Part shown: one piece after another, positions 62,396 through 64,000 of the stretch
Layout of the letters: each line of letters starts with the position of its first letter
Position numbering within the stretch: the stretch's first letter is position 1
Source: Anaerolineales bacterium
GTDB taxonomy: Bacteria > Chloroflexota > Anaerolineae > Anaerolineales > UBA6663
Direction: 5' to 3'
Length of the DNA: 64,000 bases
Assembly: GCA_020850595.1 (NCBI GenBank)
Contig: JADZEK010000154.1
Coordinates: 1 to 64,000 of the forward strand
The notes under the pieces: model-generated
Seen by the model: the letters and a program-made list of their open reading frames with translations, nothing else
What the model was told of the DNA's origin: nothing
Databases searched by the model: none
Made by a program: the position numbers and the translations under genes

Positions 62396-62620
62396 CTGTT
62401 CCTCCCCGGCGCCCTTCAAGGCGCTCCATACTTGGCCGCCAGCTTCTTCGTCCTTGCCATGTGTCAGCCTCTTCGCCGCATAACGGCCGGCCGAACCCCA
62501 ACCGTACCGCTGTGTCTCACACCGTCCGAGAGTATAACATTGCGCCCCCAGCCGCTCACGCCTCCGCCTTGCCCTCTGGCAGCGCCCAGTTGGGCGGGCC
62601 GTTCAACCAGGCAGGCGCAG

Positions 62621-62656
62621 AAAACAAAACCGGCCCAGACGTTGTGTCCGGGCCGG
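62621..62656 (-). terminator. Intrinsic terminator of the RRM-CarD operon
   Basis: On the minus strand CCGGCCC and GGGCCGG pair (62630-62636 with 62650-62656) around a 13-nt loop, followed by TTTTGTTTT. Confidence 0.85.
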
Positions 62657-62677
62657 CTCGGTTTCTCCGCGACTGCT

Positions 62678-63199
62678 TCAGGCGGCGTAGGCCTGGCGGC
62701 CTTCCAGCAGCAGGGCGTTGACCTCGGCAACGGCCTGCGGCAGTTCCAACCCGGCGGCGGCGGCCCATTCCTGGCACAGGCCCTCGCGGGTGCGGCGCAG
62801 GGCCAGCGCGTCGGCCTCATTCAGCGTCTTGACCCAGCCCTGCGCGGCCAGATCGCGCACCACCTCGCACATCGCCTGGAACGTGCCGGCCTTGAGGCGG
62901 GTAGCCACCTCCAGCCGGCGCTGGCGCGCGTCGGCCGACAACCGCGCCGGCCGCCCGCGCAGCACCGCCCGGTAACCTTCCAACTCGGCGTTCAGCGTCA
63001 GCAGGCGCAGGCCGCTCTCTGGCCCGGCGTCCACCGCCACCCAAATCGTGCTGCGCTCCACCGCCACCTCGTAGTACAGGCGGTCAGACGCATTCTGAAA
63101 GCGCTTAGTCACCAGCGCGGAAATCCGGCCGATGCCACAGCCGGCATACACCACCGAATCGTTGACCCGATACAACGGCCGCGCGCCGCCGGCGGCCAC
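62678..63199 (-). CDS. CarD/CdnL-family transcription regulator
   Basis: A 173-residue protein. The N-terminal RNA-polymerase-interacting Tudor-like domain (RVNDSVVYAGCGIGRISALVTKRF ... YYEVAVERSTIWVAVD) is like CarD/CdnL/TRCF proteins, and the C-terminal helical part (RQRRLEVATRLKAGTFQAMCEVVRDLAAQGW ... LNEADALALRRTREGLCQEWAAA) is the usual DNA-binding half. Such proteins stabilise the RNA polymerase open complex at promoters. Start is GTG at 63199, 2 bp after the RRM stop codon, so the two are co-transcribed. Confidence 0.9.
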   Translation of the reverse strand: MAAGGARPLYRVNDSVVYAGCGIGRISALVTKRFQNASDRLYYEVAVERSTIWVAVDAGPESGLRLLTLNAELEGYRAVLRGRPARLSADARQRRLEVATRLKAGTFQAMCEVVRDLAAQGWVKTLNEADALALRRTREGLCQEWAAAAGLELPQAVAEVNALLLEGRQAYAA

Positions 63200-63201
63200 G
63201 G

Positions 63202-63543
63202 CTAGCGGTTCCCGCCGCGCCGCTTGTGACCGCCGCGCCCCCCGGCATAGCCCGCCCCAAAAGCCCCGCCGCGCGCCGGCACCGCCGTGCGCTCCTCGCG
63301 TGGCTTGGCCACGCTCACCTTCATGGCGCGGCCGCGCAGCATAAAGCCATTGAACATGCCGATGGCCTTCTGCGCCTCGGCCTCGCTGGCATACGTCACA
63401 AACCCAAAACCCTTCGCCTGGCCCGTGTCACGATCCATAATCAGGTCCACCGTCACCAGCGCGCCCGCCTGCGCAAACAGCATGCGCACATCATCCACAG
63501 TCGTGTCGTAGCTGAGGTTGCCGACGTAGAGCTTCACATCCAT
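63202..63543 (-). CDS. RRM-domain RNA-binding protein
   Basis: A 113-residue protein with one RNA-recognition motif (residues 3-80) and a basic Gly/Arg-rich tail. RNP2 is LYVGNL and RNP1 is KGFGFVTY, both with the aromatic RNA-stacking residues. Such small RRM-Gly proteins are common in cyanobacteria and some Chloroflexota and are often cold-induced. A strong AAAGGAGG precedes the ATG, and a terminator-like hairpin lies in the leader. Confidence 0.95.
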   Translation of the reverse strand: MDVKLYVGNLSYDTTVDDVRMLFAQAGALVTVDLIMDRDTGQAKGFGFVTYASEAEAQKAIGMFNGFMLRGRAMKVSVAKPREERTAVPARGGAFGAGYAGGRGGHKRRGGNR

Positions 63544-63879
63544 CTGAGCCTCCTTTCCGTCCGCCGGGGAATAAAAACGGGCCGGCCATACACTGGTTGA
63601 CGACCCGCCCCACGCAATCCAATGATGTGGTTACTCAAGATGATACCACACTCGCCCTAACAATAACGCGGCGCGGCGCATCCGCAGCGTATCTGCGTCG
63701 GGTCAGGCGCATCACTCCCTGGCGCTGGCGTCTCCATCGTCAGTCGGTTAACCACTGGGGCGGCGGCCGGGCCTCCCGCCGCCCGGGTGCGGCGTCTGTT
63801 TCGCTTGCGCCTTTTCTGCCTCCGTCTACAATCCCGCCCATGCGCAAGTCTCTTGGCAGCAACTGCATCTAGGGGCAGC
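63544..63879. other. Divergent intergenic region, 336 bp
   Basis: Holds the RRM leader with its hairpin and the region upstream of the last plus-strand gene. A 91-residue plus-strand frame here (63597-63872) is low-complexity and not supported. No strong promoter pair could be singled out. Confidence 0.5.
63571..63607 (-). promoter_or_regulatory. Terminator-like hairpin in the RRM leader (candidate attenuator)
   Basis: On the minus strand CGGGTCG (63601-63607) pairs with CGGCCCG (63578-63584, one G-T wobble) and is followed by TTTTTAT (63571-63577), about 28 bp upstream of the RRM start codon. No minus-strand gene lies upstream in the window that it could terminate. Confidence 0.5.
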
Positions 63880-64000
63880 GTGCGCCCGGCCAGCCGCTTT
63901 GCCCCGGCCCTCTACCTGCTCCTCGCGCTCGGGCTGTGCTTCAGCCTGGCGTTGATGACGCCCCGCGTGGGGGCCGCCCCCGGCACGCCCTCGCCTACGC
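63880..64000 (+). CDS. Start of a secreted protein gene, cut by the window edge
   Basis: A GTG at 63880, preceded by AGGGG at 63872-63875, opens a frame that runs off the right edge after 40 codons. The 40 visible residues are a clear signal peptide: basic start (MRPASRF), a hydrophobic core rich in Leu/Ala/Cys/Phe, and a probable cleavage site near VGA-AP, followed by a Pro/Thr/Ser-rich linker. The mature protein is not in the window, so its function cannot be told. Confidence 0.6.
   Translation, partial: MRPASRFAPALYLLLALGLCFSLALMTPRVGAAPGTPSPT

Noticed and set aside
63597-63872. A 91-residue plus-strand gene
   Set aside because: Sequence is low-complexity, overlaps the leader of the RRM gene and has no family-like features.

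Overview
This is a GC-rich, gene-dense bacterial chromosome segment with about 58 protein genes and no rRNA, tRNA, CRISPR array or insertion sequence that I can recognise. The gene content points to the phylum Chloroflexota, probably an Anaerolineae-like lineage: an R3H/AAA ATPase next to tmk, large beta-propeller and beta-helix secreted proteins, PIG-V-type mannosyltransferase, RRM and CarD-family proteins, and no outer-membrane or LPS genes. This assignment is inference from family content only.

Layout. 1-1845: a lower-GC orphan gene open to the left edge. 1971-5944 (minus): an unknown protein, a GNAT-like protein, an R3H-domain AAA ATPase and thymidylate kinase in one operon. 6262-7122: an atypical SDR. 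7123-13314 (plus): an 874-bp non-coding stretch carrying a near-perfect parS site, a YhfC-type membrane protease, an ABC exporter ATPase, a second parS site, a perfect 13-bp-arm CRP-like palindrome, the ABC permease, two membrane-anchored extracytoplasmic proteins and a methyltransferase with a zinc ribbon. 13394-16744 (minus): a secreted beta-helix protein and two tandem ArsR-DUF2087 regulators behind a palindromic operator. 16927-26628: mostly single genes (phosphoribosyltransferase, sulfite-oxidase-like enzyme, response regulator, CelD-like acyltransferase, a PP2C-like/propeller membrane protein, a CoaE-GNAT fusion, a lysine-rich orphan and a methyltransferase).

26646-38713 (minus) is the most interesting block: eleven tightly packed, mostly overlapping genes that look like an undescribed biosynthetic operon. 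In transcription order they are ATP-grasp ligase, 3beta-HSD/OleD-like reductase, metallo-beta-lactamase-fold hydrolase, Rieske oxygenase, F390-synthetase-like adenylating enzyme, CDP-alcohol phosphatidyltransferase, polytopic GT-C-like protein, GNAT-like acyltransferase, ketoacyl synthase III, an alpha/beta hydrolase that has lost its nucleophilic serine, and a second reductase. A flippase-like membrane protein diverges from its promoter. The set suggests an oxidised acyl chain that is activated and joined to an amine or polar head group; the product is unknown.

42653-50314 (plus) is a five-gene YehL-type MoxR/VWA system (SWIM zinc finger, DUF5691, AAA ATPase, DUF5682, VWA). 57250-60642 (plus) is the circularly permuted ATP-grasp / alpha-E / transglutaminase trio of a predicted peptide-modifying pathway. 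Other genes include threonine synthase, a PIG-V mannosyltransferase, a WD40-like lipoprotein, a URO-D-like protein, YdeI, and an RRM-CarD pair. The window ends inside a new secreted-protein gene.

Regulatory signals: several genes have a -10 box placed so that transcription would start at or next to the ATG (leaderless mRNAs), while others have ordinary leaders with Shine-Dalgarno sequences. Strong intrinsic terminators are common and several share a GGGCCGG core. The two parS sites 2 kb apart suggest the window lies in the origin-proximal partition domain of the chromosome.
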